Assembly (NCBI GenBank): GCA_905182995.1
Contig: CAJJDP010000159.1
Coordinates: forward strand, 62,001 to 126,000
DNA from: Paramecium octaurelia
Lineage: Eukaryota > Ciliophora > Oligohymenophorea > Peniculida > Parameciidae
Direction: 5' to 3'
Length of the DNA: 64,000 nucleotides
In this document: piece by piece, positions 25,318 through 38,905 of the stretch
How the letters are laid out: every line of letters begins with the position of its first letter
Numbering within the stretch: the first letter of the stretch is position 1
The notes under the pieces: model-generated
What the model was told of the DNA's origin: nothing
Databases searched by the model: none
What the model saw: only the letters and a program-made list of their open reading frames with translations
Program-made: the position numbers and the translations under genes

Positions 25318-26186
25318 TGTAATAACAGAAAATAAATATTGTTAAATTTTAATAATGACGTTAAAAATAAATTCTTGCTTAAATTCTACATAAATCAATT
25401 ATTGGAAACCTAAAATTATAAGTTCTTATTTCACTATTCTAATGTAGTTATTTTATATTACCATCCCCACTCTTATTAAATGAGGAATACTAGCACATCT
25501 AAAATAGCGTGGGAATAATTGAAAATCCTTAAAACCTAATAAAAACAAAGCCCTTTGTATCCAGCAACAAGTAAGTAAAATAATTTATAGGAGTTTATAT
25601 TATATAAAAGTGTCACTTTAAACTAAATATAGAATCTATACTCATAAAATACCTAATTTAATAGAAATCTAATATTCCACAGTCCCAACATATTTCATTT
25701 CTTAAGACAATTTTTAATCAAGTATTCTAAACTACACTTTATAAATCTTATAGTGTATAAATAGATGGATTCAATTGGTACAAAACAGTAAATATCTGAG
25801 GAGAGCTAGATTAATGAATATTTATATCCAACGTTTTATTAAGAGTTTATTCTAAGATACAATAGTTCTATTCATTTTGCATCCACAATTTAGACTGATA
25901 GAATTAATAAAATAGTATTTAGTCCTTTCTAAGTCCTAAATCTTATCTTTTATTCAAATAGGGTTTCAACAATATAATCACATATTCTTTTTAGATTTAT
26001 TTGATTATGTATATATTTGAATAGAATTTTTTCAGGCGATTATATCTATTACAAATTGTATATTTCATATTTGTTTTGATTATTGTTTATCAATTTCTCA
26101 TTATTGTGCTAAATATATTCTTATTAACAATTTTATTGCTGGTTAATCAATACAAAATTTAAAATAAAATATATATAAAATTAAAT
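25318..26186. other. Intergenic, 869 bp, upstream of TmcB-like gene
   Basis: AT-rich. A plus-strand frame near 25765-25995 (MDSIGTKQQISEES start) is open for about 75 codons but stops at TGA and does not join the downstream gene through any intron I could find. It could be a decayed fragment. Nothing else seen. Confidence 0.45.
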
Positions 26187-29100
26187 ATGTATGCTGCTTC
26201 CAAATAGAAATATATTAAATTCTCTTCGATGTTAGAATAATGGATAAAAACTACATATTTGTTAAATTACTAATTCAAATGCCCCAATGAGGTGTAATAT
26301 TTAGTTTTCAGTTTAGCATTAATTTAGCCTTATTATTTCAAAAAGTAAATTGAAGTTGATGAAAATGTCATTTATAAGCTTTTGCAAATAATCATTAGAC
26401 CTGACATCATAATTATATAAAAGGGATATTTTAATGGAGAATTTTACATCATTTTATTGATTATTTGGCTTATTCAGAAAGCATTATTCATTCTGATTTG
26501 TTTGCTGAACTCATTTTATGAAACTTAATTTAAGAAGTACTTATAAAAGGATATAATCTAGTATTTAATTTAGATAATTACTTATTATTAAAGCTTCTTA
26601 GGAATATATTTCATTTTGCCAATAACCAGGATTTTTTTATATTCTTTTAACTAATCATTAAGAGATTTCAATGAGGGTGTTTCTTCATCAATTCTAAAAT
26701 CCTTTCTTTGCGTTTTTGGTTAAGTGTTTTATGCAATAGATACCTTATTTTTTATGAGAATAGATCATCATCCTACTTCTTTTAAAACACTGAAATGCAA
26801 ATAATTTCAGGTTTCTAATTTTGATTATTATATCCTCAAAATTAAATTACTCTAAGTCATCCTTGCTGATTAGAGTCAATCGATATATTTACAATAAATC
26901 TAACAAATCATAATTATACTCCTATCCCTTTTTTAAGTTATAAATTAAGTAAGAAATTGTGGTTTTATATATGAAACACAAAAAAAAATATTTTTAGCCT
27001 CTCAAGCCTTTTTAATTATGAATGGAATGTATACCATCATGATTTATAGTGGGGTAAATCAATAAGAGATATAATTACTGTCTCTTGTAACAATACCATC
27101 AATTATTTATATCTTTAATAAATTTTAAGAGAATCAGGACATTAAGCATTTCACTGCTATATTTTTACACAAAAATAGTGACTTAGATTAGTTTGAGAAT
27201 TTGAATATTAATTAAATTCTTTATTAATTAGTAAGAATTTTAAACAATTGTGATTGTGTTTAAAGTAACAAGAATTTTAAGCAATCCTTGATATATTTCC
27301 ATCATAAAAAGAAGTGCAAGAAGGCATCTTGTGTTTGTGAACTTGACTATAATATAACAGAAAGCACTTAAATTAATGCTACGACAAGCCTGATGGTAAA
27401 TAATTTTATGAGCATTCAATACAAACAACTGATTAAGAAACTGTTTTTAACTAAGATGAAAAACCAAGTAAAACAAGATTTATTGATATCTACGGCAATC
27501 CTTCTTCATGATTTCAATCAAATGATGATTTCTTTGCAAATTCTTAGCCAATTGAAAAAGCTAAAAGAAAATCAAATTTTTAATGTTTCATTTCTTTACC
27601 ATTTTATGAAGTATAAAATAGGGTTAATTTAGTTAGAAAGATTATAAGGAGAAGGAATAAACCAAAATCAAAATCATGTTGTCAACAATTGAATAGGTCT
27701 AGATAAACCTTGTGTTGTAATAATCTAGAATCAAATTTGAAGCAAATTTAGGAACATCCCTTAGGGCTGCCAGTCAAACTTTGATACGATAATACTTAAA
27801 TGAATTTTTAATTAGTCAATAAAATTAGCAGGAATTAATAGTTGGAATGAAAGAATGTGTAAAATTAAAAATTTAGTTTTATGAAATATTAGATTCAGAT
27901 TCTGGATATACCTTCTCTCATCTTTTTAAGAAGGTCAAAGAAACTTCAAAATATTTATTAGAAATTTAACAGCAATTTTAATCCCTATTTACTTTAAATC
28001 CAGATTTGTCATTATAAAAAGCATTCTGCTACTTCGAGGCATAAATTATGAATAATTTACTCGCAGCATTTAACATAAAATAGTCAGAAGTAAATTTAAA
28101 GGAGAATTAAATAAAGTATAGAGGAATAAAAAATCTAAACTTGTCTGCTGATATAAGTTCTTACATTCTCTTATCTGTGGATGAAAATTTTAGAACTTTT
28201 AGTTTGATCTAAACATCTCATAATTTTTTTAAATTATTTGGTGTAACATTTGATTTCTCTAACTACAACTTTAACGATATCATTCCCTAATATTACAATA
28301 AGTATCATGAGACTTCAGTCTAGAACTTTTTTCATACTGGGCAGAACAAGTTTTATAGAAATTTTAATCATACTTTCATTAAGAGTTATAATGGATTGTT
28401 AAAATAAGTTAGTTTGTGCATTGATAATACGCAAATTTTTAAAATAGATAAGTTTATATTTGTTAGTTTTTTATAAAGTGTAAATACAGATCTTCCGATT
28501 GTAGTTGTAGATGCCCAGACTTAAATTGCATATTTTACAAGCTAAGCTCTTTCAACTTTTGGAATCAATGAGTCTTAATAAAAATAATTTATTGAGGATG
28601 GTGTATTACATTAATTAGGAATTCTTACTATGATTCCTTATTTTAATATGTTGAATAGGGCAGAAATGAATACTGATATAGTAACTACATTATGTTTCTT
28701 TCTGAAACCATAATATAATTAAGAAGCTACATTAACCCAATCAAGTATTAAAAAGGATTAAAACTATTATATTTGGAGAAACAAAGAAAATATTAACTGT
28801 TTTAATATTGAAATAAAACTAGAAAAAGTTACTGTACAACTTTCTTACTACTATTTATTAGAATTTATCTCATTAAAATAAATTTTAAGTTATGATGAGA
28901 GAAAGAAAATGCTTGATATTTATAAGCCTTGTTTAGGAGAGAGTACGACGAGCAAGGGATCAAAATGGAAAGGGAAGAACTTAAAGATTCTGAGTTTATT
29001 GTCATTTAGTTAGTTTGGTCAAGAAAAAAAGAAAAGCAATCTAAAAATATAAAACTAGAAACTAAAATAAAGCATTTTACTTAATTAGAGTTAAGAATAA

Positions 29101-31220
29101 ACGAAGAACTTGAATTAATCATCATTTTTACAATAAAATTAAAGTTAATCAAATTTATTAACTAGTAGAGCTAGAAATGCATAAGAGTTTTATAAATCAT
29201 TTAATAAATCATTTGTTGAAAGCGATCTCTAAAATAGTTAATTAGAAAGAGAAGAGCATTCACCAGAGAAGAAAAAGAATAATGAAGCAAAGAATTCAAG
29301 AATACATAACCAATAAATAGAAAGAATGGGACAATAATCATCTAGTGTTGCAGGCTTTTATAGGCCATTCTTTTATAAAAGATATCAATTATTAGAGAAA
29401 ATGACTGAAAAAAGGAATCCAAAAAAAATAGACTCATTTTTATTCTTTTTTATAGGACAAAGTTTAATATTTTTTGTATTTTCTTTTTTAGTAACGATAA
29501 ACATGACTTCAGATATGATATTTATAATAGATAACATCGAGATGGGATCATTACATGCAAGTATTATGGGACCTCATGATTTATTTTTTTCAATGAAAAT
29601 TACAGTATCTTCCTATTAATAGATGCAAAGAGAAGGATTTTTAAGTCAAATCTAAGTAGATTAATTAACTGATCCATTTTATGTGAATATAAGAAAAGGC
29701 TATTTGGATTTGAAAGACAGTTTCTATAGATAATTAAGAAATGTTTATTTGTAAGAATTTTTTAATGACATTGTTTTAACCCTAAGATTTATGAATGAAA
29801 ATGAGACAGAATTACAGAATATGCAAACAAGTTTTAGAGAATCTCTTTTAACAATCCTATAGTATTAGTATGATCATATGAGAACTATTGAATAAAGATA
29901 AAGTACATCTGGAAAGACCTGTTAAATTTTTTAGATGGCTAATTTCTTTATGTTGCATGAGAGGATTGATTCACTTGCGCAAGATATATAGGGATGGTTA
30001 ATAAACACAAAGGAGGTTATTGATAATAAGGGTAAAATATTTTGGATTATCCTTTAAGTATTATTGATAACCTTTGGTTTTGTTGGACTATGTAACTTTA
30101 ATTTATACATTAAATATTATGATCAATTCCTACTAATATTTAATGAGTTTAATAAATAATTAATTTATGATCAACTAAATAGATGCGAAACTATATTATA
30201 ATAGTTGCAATCAAATTCGGATGACATAATGAGATATCACTTTGATTAAGAATTATATGAGTAGGAAAAAACATAAACTTAATATGGCAGGGGTAAAGTG
30301 CATCATTTTAAGCTATTGAATAGAAATAGATAACAATTGTCGAGATTTAATGTCTATTCAGTTATAGTTTCTATCACTGTGGTTTATTTGATATACACAA
30401 GTGTAATATTCTATAAATCGTAAACATTTTTATCGAAATATAATGATACCGTCATACTTTATAAAATAATTCAAGACCTTAAATTAAAGAGTGGAAGCAT
30501 TTATTTATTTAAAGAAATCAGTCTGAGATGGGATAACTTCACTTTCTTAACTTAAGGTGAAAGAGACCTTTTATATTAGTATATTGATTAGTCGCATCAC
30601 TTAATTGCTCAATATATACTCCTATCATCTACTTATGATTCATCAGAATATTTGGTTGCAAACAAATTTACGGATAAGTTTATTGACATCCAACAAAATA
30701 ATATATGCCTTGAAATTATAGATGTAAGAGTGTATTTTATTTTAGTAATTGGAAGATTTTATGTTATTTTATTGCGATAAGTCCTTTGAAGGAACACTAT
30801 CAAAAGGGTTAATACAAACATTAAATTATATCTCCAACTCAATACGTAGTTAATAGTAGATTAATAATTTCACCAAAAGAGTAGAAATTGAATTGTACGA
30901 GTAGGAAGGATCATAGATAATCACTCAATCTTTTTTTGGGTTATCTGATTTACTGTTGCAAAGTGTTAAAGACACTTGCGATGAATTAAACACCTTTTTA
31001 ATAGTAAGATCATTAATTTATTTAGTATTTCTCTTTAATTTATTTACTCATATCTGCTTTTCTAATTATTTTCATTAAGTAACTCTACAGATAATACTTA
31101 ATAAACGAATATCACTAAATCAGATAGTCTATATTTTTGATACCAAAAGAGTAAATTCTATATGATGAGTCTTTGGAAAGATATCTCAGGGAAATAGCAC
31201 TGCATCAAGGTTTAATTTGA
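26187..31220 (+). CDS. TmcB-like giant membrane protein with PAS-like domain, copy 1 (1655 aa)
   Basis: Large multipass protein of the 'tiny macrocysts' (TmcB) type expanded in ciliates. About eight hydrophobic helices fill residues 30-330 (YIILLIIWLIQKALFILIC, IIIILLSLFQVI). A TPR-like helical region follows, then a PAS-like block near 655-790 (LCIDNTQIFKIDKFIFVSFL). The C-terminal half has helices near 1080, 1290, 1370 and 1600 and a conserved ectodomain-type motif GPHDLFFSMKITVSSYQQ. Introns: 27611-27632, 30724-30745, 31004-31025 (22 nt each). ATG 26229 is an alternative start. Homologous along its whole length to the next gene. Function in Paramecium unknown. Confidence 0.85.
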
Positions 31221-31293
31221 CATAAAGACTTAAGTATATTAAACAACGAATCAATTTTAAAACATAAAAATATATATGATAAAAAAAAAACAA

Positions 31294-34200
31294 ATGAATA
31301 AAATTTCGTCTCTCTATGACCTCTGGGTGATGACTGCAATTTTTGTGAGAGGATAATTTGTTTGTTCATAAGCCATTGAAATTTATTTACTGCTAATAAA
31401 TTCTCTCCAAACCTTACTGATGGTTATTCATCCAACAATAACACAAATCAAGGATTTCCAAGTAGACTCATCTCTAGACCTAATATATACCTTTATCATT
31501 AGGATAGAGATTTACATTTTCACAAATTATCAAGTCAAAGAAGAATTAATATATTTATTTATTTTTGGAGTGATATTGATAAGTAAAATAGGCTTTATGC
31601 TGCTAATGTTTATTTTAAAAAATCATTAACACTCAGATAAATTTGTGCAATTAATTTAGCAACACATGCCTTTACAAATTTTTATTAGAATTCAAAGCTA
31701 CTATCAACAATTACTTTGTCCTATTTTTATTATCCCCTTTAACACTCTCATATTACTATCAATCAAGAGAAGCGTCTCCTTAATCTAATCCGATTAACCC
31801 TTATAATACATTAATTTAACACTATAAATTATCACGTTCATATTATTACAATTAGATTAAATTATGATTTGCTTAATCAACAGATAACCCATAACATTTA
31901 AAATGCGGCCAATGGAAAGATCCAAAGTTACAGAATCTCATTTAATTATATACATATTTTCAACCATCTCAGTCATTCTATTTACTCTCATGGAAACTAC
32001 TCAATCTATTGCAATTCTACAGTGTATTTTAGTGTGCTTTATTCAAGTAGTTGCCATCAGAAACTAATTTGTTAATTCCATTTACATTTATAGATATTAA
32101 GAAATTATCCTATATTCTGGTTATCTCTTTTAGTTGCTCTTTTGCATCCTTAAATTTATTGATAACTTTACTTACACAATTAATTATACCTTTTTACTAC
32201 TAAATATAACGCCTTTAATTTTAGCATATATCTTATAGAATGTCAATTAAATTAAAACATAACACTTTCTAGTACTATTTAAATCTGATAACATACCCAA
32301 TATTAAAGAATTTACGAATGTTTTAGTTTGCATGCTCAATAAATGTGATATCGGTGATCATTATGTGGCTATTAGATCCTCTTTGATCAATTATTTCCAT
32401 TCTAAGTAGTGTCTACACAAATAATGTTCCTGCACAACTACTTTTTATATAGCTGAACCAAGATAAGCGAATGCTATAACAGGATAAATATTTAGAAGCT
32501 TCATATTTGAAAAAATATCTCTCATTAAGAAGGTCATCAATAAGAAGAACTCAGAATTCTATTGTAATTAAGAATTACTCATTCAATATGCTATATTACT
32601 TAATGATTTTGGTTGGACAATGCTGGCCGCTAAGGCCTTTAACAAAATCTTAATTAATGATACTGTCAATCCTCCCATCAATTCAAATGCTAATGAAAAA
32701 TTTGATAAAACTAACATCTAAAAATACAATAAGGAAATAACCATAAGATCAACGACCTAATTATATCGGAGGTTAAAATCATTGGATTCTTAGAAAGAGA
32801 AGGATAATGCCAATGAGATGAAATTGTATTTTAAAATTACTTTAGGAATTATTGATAGAGCGAGGATTATTCAACTGTTTAATTAAACAAAATGGAATAT
32901 GAAAGCTTCTTTTGGTTCTTCTTTATAAGCTGCCTAATAAACATTTATATCTGACTCTATTAATCAATATTTAAATTATGAATTCATCATATAAACAGTC
33001 AAATAAATGATCATAAATCTTATAACTTCAAAAGTCTCGTTTTTTACTGAATTAATTAAAGAACAAAAATAATTTAATTTAAGGAAATCCCTATAATAAA
33101 CAAATGATCTTTGCAGTAATCTTAATGAAACAGAGAATTACATTAAAATTTAATTTGAGAAATACCCAAGTGTTAGATTACAAAAGGCACTCACATTTTT
33201 TTTGGCTGAATTATACAGTAATTACATAGAGGCTAATAAAGTATACAATTATTCTATTAATGGGGATCTAAAATTCATTTAAAATAATCATTCTGCTTTG
33301 AATTTATCTTAGCAATAGAGTGCATATGTAATCTTATCCTTGAATGAAGACTTAAAGTAATTGGAAGTTTAAACTATCTCTAATCAAATGCTCAATCTAA
33401 TAGGAAAACCAAATTAAGTAAATACATGTTTTAGAGAAATATTACCATTATTTTTTTATGAGTACCATCCGTTAATGGTTAACAACTTTTTATCAACAGG
33501 GAAATCTCGATATTATCGAAACTTTAGTTCTAATTTTGTAAATTGCCATGATTGTTTAGTCAAAGGTATATAATTATGCTATGATACAACATCTGTTTTT
33601 CATCATTCTCAATTGGTTTTTGTTGCATTTATTTAAGAATTGGTTTATGAAAAATGCTACATCATTGTGGATGGTTTTGATAAAAGTTTTGTAAGTTTAT
33701 CCTTCAATTTTCTATAGAAAATAGGTTATGATGATAATTTGATTACAAAAATGGTGAAGCATAAATATTTAAATGAATTATCAATATATAATATTTTCCC
33801 TTTATTTGACGAAGCCTTGTAAAAGAAGCAGGAAGATAATAGATTTTTAGTTGAAAAGCTATTTTTCTTTGATTATTTGAAAGTGAGGAAATCTACAATG
33901 GTAGAGGATAAGGAGAAAAGAATGTCGAATTTAAATCCTATTATCTGGAAATAAAAGGAGAAAGTGTTATCCTTTATAGCTAAACTCAATATATTTGAAA
34001 GGAACCATTAAGATTTTTCTTATTATGTAATAGAAATTTAGGATTTATAGTAATTAAGTGGATAAAATAACACTTTTGAAGATGAATTTTATGAGTAAGA
34101 ATCCGATGTATCCGAAACATCCAATATAAGCAATAGTTAAAACTGCGTTATCAGTTAGGGTAATGACGATCACCCAAACTAGATCTATATACAAGATTTA

Positions 34201-36399
34201 AATAATTAGGCATCTCTTTTTTCACCATTAACTACTTTGTTTAATAATAATGTTGATTAGAGTACCCGTTAACTGCAAACACAAATGAGAGAGACTCCTC
34301 AAAATCAGGCTATTGATAATTTATTAAACTAATACGAGATCAATGAGTAGCCTTTAAAAATAAAAAAGAAGCAATAATAGTAAACTTTTTATAATTGCAA
34401 ATTCTCTCATCTATTACCTTATTAGGATAAATCATCAATAAAATCACAGGAACAAAATGATGATAGATTATAATAAGAGGAGGAATAAGATTTACATGTA
34501 CATTAATAGCCTTAATCTTAATCATCAGTTGCAAGTATAAATTAATCACTGTTTTATAAAAAGTATGAGTTAATTGAGAAAGTTACTTCTTAAAAACCTC
34601 CCTTAAAAATCAATTAGTTTATAGGTTTTTTATTAATTCAAAACTTGATCTAAATGATTTATTTTATCATCATTTTATCATAGATACCGACTGATTTGGA
34701 TAACAGTATTGTTGAAATAAACATGATAGGACTTCACTCGGATGTAATGGCTCCCCATGATCTTTATTTTTCAATGAGAATTACATTATCTTCCTATTAG
34801 TAAGCCTTAAGCGAAGGATTTATAAATTAGACTCTTTATAAACAATTAACAGATCCATACTATGATAACATTTATCAAGGATATCTAGAATTTAAAGACA
34901 GTCTATATACGTAATTAAATAATCCATATTTGTAATTGTTTTATAATGATTATGATATGAATATCAGATTCATGAAGGAGAATGAAACGTCTGTGATTTC
35001 GAAACAAATGACTTTTAGGGAAGTGCTATTAGTTGTATTACAATATTAATTCGCATATGCTAAAAAGTATTCAAGGAGAGAAAGCCCAAGTGGGTCTCCT
35101 TTTTAAGTATTTCTTTACGCTAACTACTTTGATTTGCATGATTTATTAACATAAATCAGTGATGAGATTTTTGTCTACTCAAAAGAAAGATCAAACAGTG
35201 TTAATCAGAAATGGATGATATTCTGGCTTATTTCAATTTTAATAGTAATTTTAGCAAATTTGATATCATTTTTTTATTACAATCAATATTTAGTCCAGTA
35301 TGATAAATTTTTATATCTGATGGATTATTTGTCTTTAGATCGCTTGGAAAATGAAATTGCAAAATTAAAATTAATGCTATCCCAAATTCTTCATGATGAA
35401 AAAATGATATTTGATTATTAATTTAATTTTGAATATTGTTAGAACAAGGTTCAAAATGGAATGGGAAATAATTCTACACATAAAAAGAGTAATAAGTTAA
35501 AAAGAGTATTTAAAGTAAGTAGATTGAAGCCTGCTTTAATTTTATTATTTTTTTGTACTATCTTTGTTTCGTATTCAACACTAGTGGATTAATCAAATTA
35601 AAGCTTCTTTAAAAAGTATCTATCAACAATAGATTTTTTTAAATTAATCTCTGATTTGAAACTTAGATCAGGAAGTGTTCTCATGCAAAAAGAGATTTTT
35701 TATCGATGGGACAATTTTACATATCTTACAGACAGTGATAAACAAAAATTGTATATTCTTATAGAAGAAGCACTTTCAATCATGAACTAATATGTATTGG
35801 AAGTCAATTCTTTCGATTTTGATCAATTAATTGTTACTCAGACATTCATTGATTATTATGATAATGTATTGACTGAAAATCTATGTGAAATTCTAGCAGA
35901 TGTATTTGTATTTAATTTTGTAGAACTATAAAGCTTTTATGTACAATTAATGTAATCTAGCCTTTGAGGGAACATTAAAGTAAGGGACCATTTAGACTTT
36001 AAATTATATTACCAACTAAGTAAAAGCAGAATAGGCCATAAATAATTTCACTCATAGGCTAGCATTTAATCTCTATGAACAAGAAGGTTCCTAAGTTATA
36101 ACTAGAATATTTATACAATTGAATGATTAATTGTCCTACGGAATTAAAGAAATAACTAATGTGTAGCTAGAATTTAGTAAGGTAGATTTTTCATATTGAC
36201 TTAGTCTCTTTCAATAGTGTATTTTGTGATAGCATTAGCTGGATTGTTACTAATTGCAAAATTGCTAAGATAGTATTTGATATTTGAATATTATTTAATA
36301 AAGAAAATAGTTAACATAATCCCCTTACAGATATTGATTGAAGATGAATCTTATGAAAGATAACTTAGATTATTGTTACAATAATAAGAAATAGTTTGA
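31294..36399 (+). CDS. TmcB-like giant membrane protein with PAS-like domain, copy 2 (1686 aa)
   Basis: Tandem paralog of the preceding gene, 73 bp downstream, same strand and same layout. N-terminal helices (FIFGVILISKIGFMLLMFI, IIYIFSTISVILFTLM), the shared SSLINYFHSKQCLHKQCSC segment, a PAS-like block near 695-820 (NLIGKPNQVNTCFREILP), and the ectodomain motif APHDLYFSMRITLSSYQQ near 1152. It ends in a membrane helix and a charged tail (EDESYERQLRLLL). Introns at 35902-35923 (22 nt) and 36182-36204 (23 nt) sit at the same places as introns 2 and 3 of copy 1. An in-frame ATG at 31276 could add six residues. Confidence 0.87.
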
Positions 36400-36426
36400 C
36401 TCTCAAATATTTGATAAAACTAATTT

Positions 36427-37615
36427 ATGTTTATTAAATTGATTTTAAATTCATCCTTCTATATTTCTATTCTTTAACTGAGATTTCAAAAGATGGAATT
36501 TTATAATTCCTCAGATATTCAAATTATTTTTCAATATTTACTATCATTTTGGATGATATTCAAAAAAAAGAATTATGCTGAAAGAATTTCAAGTATTGAA
36601 GGATATATTAGAGAAATAAATAGTCTTAAATGCTAATATTGAAGAAAATATCTTAAACTTAACAATTAAAAATGGATTAAATTTGTTGCAACAGCATTTC
36701 ATGACAACAATCAAAGCTAAATAGATTTTATTAACACTATATCTTACATTCTTTAGAGAATTACGAAATATTAGACTCAATAACTATTACTGGAAAGTTT
36801 TAATTTAATTAAAAATACTTTAAAAATAATGTGAAAGAAAAAAATATCTAAGATTATATTAACAACTGAATTTATATAATGAGGTATGAAAAGTGTAAAA
36901 TAACACTAAATAAGTAATATTATACTCAGACATCTTGGATTATTAAAAATTATCCTTTTTGAATAATTCACGGAATTCATTTATAAATAAATTTGCTTTA
37001 GATTTTGAGCTATGCATTTATCAATTTAATTTGTTTTAATTATATATCCTAGATACGATAAAGGAATATATCATCATATACTTTCTAGATCAACTTTATA
37101 TATGACAATTTTTATGATATTGATATTATTTATATAATACTTATTTAATACCCAATATATCTATTATTAACTATCAGATAAATATTTAAATATCCATAAA
37201 AAATTTATCTCTAATTTTTGAAGATGGAATTAAAAAGCAAGATAATTTCATAATAGCACTAGGAATTAGATTAAAATCTATTATCAATACTCTTTTTAAT
37301 ACAAGATTAAATCAAAATTTTGTTTAAAATAGCAAATATTATTTTTAACACTCTTCAACAGAAAATAGATTTAAATTATCCTCAAGTTGATCTTTTTATA
37401 ATATATAATTATTTCAAATATTTCTAACAACTAGACAATTTTTTTCTCATTGTTAATGAACCTAAAAGAAATTAACTGATCAAAATTGATTTAATTAGAA
37501 CAATAATGCTCATAATTTATATTTTATCATATTTATCAATATTTTAGATAAAAAAGTCAGCAAAAAATAGAGCAAGAAGATTGAAAAATTAATTAATTAA
37601 CATTATAATTATTTA
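36427..37615 (+). other. Coding-like but unresolved region
   Basis: Protein-like segments occur in order on the plus strand: MEFYNSSDIQIIFQYLLSFW near 36493, LTFFRELRNIRLNNYYWKVL near 36740, YSDILDYQKLSFLNNSRNSF near 36925, LSLIFEDGIKKQDNFIIALG near 37208, and IFINILDKKVSKKQ near 37530. One 22-nt intron (36623-36644) fits, but other joins need introns I could not place, and TGA codons interrupt. It may be one multi-exon gene continuing into 37616-37981, or a decayed gene. No family recognised. Confidence 0.35.
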
Positions 37616-37981
37616 ATGCAGTATGGTAAAAGAGAAAACGAATTGAGGAAACCCAAAATTGAACTTCTTTTTCCAGAAGAATTAGAAAAACAAATCTTAC
37701 CTAATGAGTCAGTGGAATCACTTGATAGCTTCTTACCCTAATACCATAGCTCTGATTAATAATAATTTGAAAGTGAACATCGGATAGTACTGTATTTAAG
37801 GTAACTAGGAATAGAATTTAAAACAGACCCAAGAAATAAAGAATAAGAATATTAGTATGAATATTAAAATATTAGAGTGAAAAGTCTAAGAAGAAAGGAA
37901 TAATTTTTTAGGCATCTATAAGTGAATCACCTTAATTAGGTCCACAAAAGAATAATCAAATTTTTTAACTCAAGTAAATGA
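37616..37981 (+). CDS. Unknown, 121 aa, probably 3' exon of a longer gene
   Basis: Open frame MQYGKRENELRKPKIELLF, then PEELEKQILPNESVESLDSF and a very basic end with RVKSLRRKEQFFRHL, closed by TGA at 37979-37981. The same frame stays open upstream to about 37490 and reads as a basic coiled segment, so the ATG given is only the first one inside it. No domain recognised. Confidence 0.45.
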
Positions 37982-38905
37982 ATATTGGGGAGTTCACACC
38001 TTGGTTAAACCCATTACTAGCGCGTAAAAAGCAAAGCTTAGAAACATGATTTTAACTAATCTATTCATTTTATAATTTAATATACTTAAAACATTTATAT
38101 AGTGGAGAAAAGAAAAAATTATTTAATTTTAATTTTAAATTGAAATCAAAAGAGAAACTTATTCTTCCTATTCTTTTCCTAATTTTTAGTATAATAATCC
38201 ATTGTTGAATTTCACTTGATAGCGAGTATGTCTCGTAATAGAGAGTTATTTAATTCTATGTCTATTTTTTGAGGTTTTTTGATTTTCATTCTTAAGCACC
38301 GAGATTCTTTAAATATATTGTATAAATATTATGAATAGCAAATAATTACAGTTCTTATTTGATATTTATAGAAGGAAAATTGATTACTTAAAATTAAAGA
38401 TAACAGCATCAAAATATTATGATCAATTGAGAAAAGTAAAATATTCAAGGGTATTTTAATTAAAAAGAAGTGGCACAAAGTAAAGTTGAAGATACAATGT
38501 TAGGAAAGATATATCTAATATTTATTGGTAATTAATTTAATTACATTAGTAACATTATAGTAATTATCGGAGTAAAATCATGACTTATATCTTATAATCT
38601 TATTTAATAAAATTGCCTTTCAAAGAATACATTCTAATTTAAGCATAGCCTTTAATTTAATAGGAGAATTATTAAAGATATAGTCAAAAGAGATACTCTT
38701 CTCATATCAATTATATTGCATAGTCTCATAAAATAAGTTCATTTATTGCAAACAAAATAGTAGGTGTATGAGTGAAAGATCTATTTGTATAATTATTTTT
38801 CAAATTCTTTTGTCTAGGTTCTTGAATTTATAGCTCAATGGATGTTCAATAATGAAAAAATATAATTAAGAACATTATTTTATAATTTATTATATATTTT
38901 TAAAT
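37982..38905. other. Intergenic, 924 bp
   Basis: AT-rich, no frame with protein character on either strand. A less AT-rich patch at about 37985-38045 (contains ACTAGCGCGTAAAAAGC) stands out from its surroundings but does not fold into a tRNA. Confidence 0.5.
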
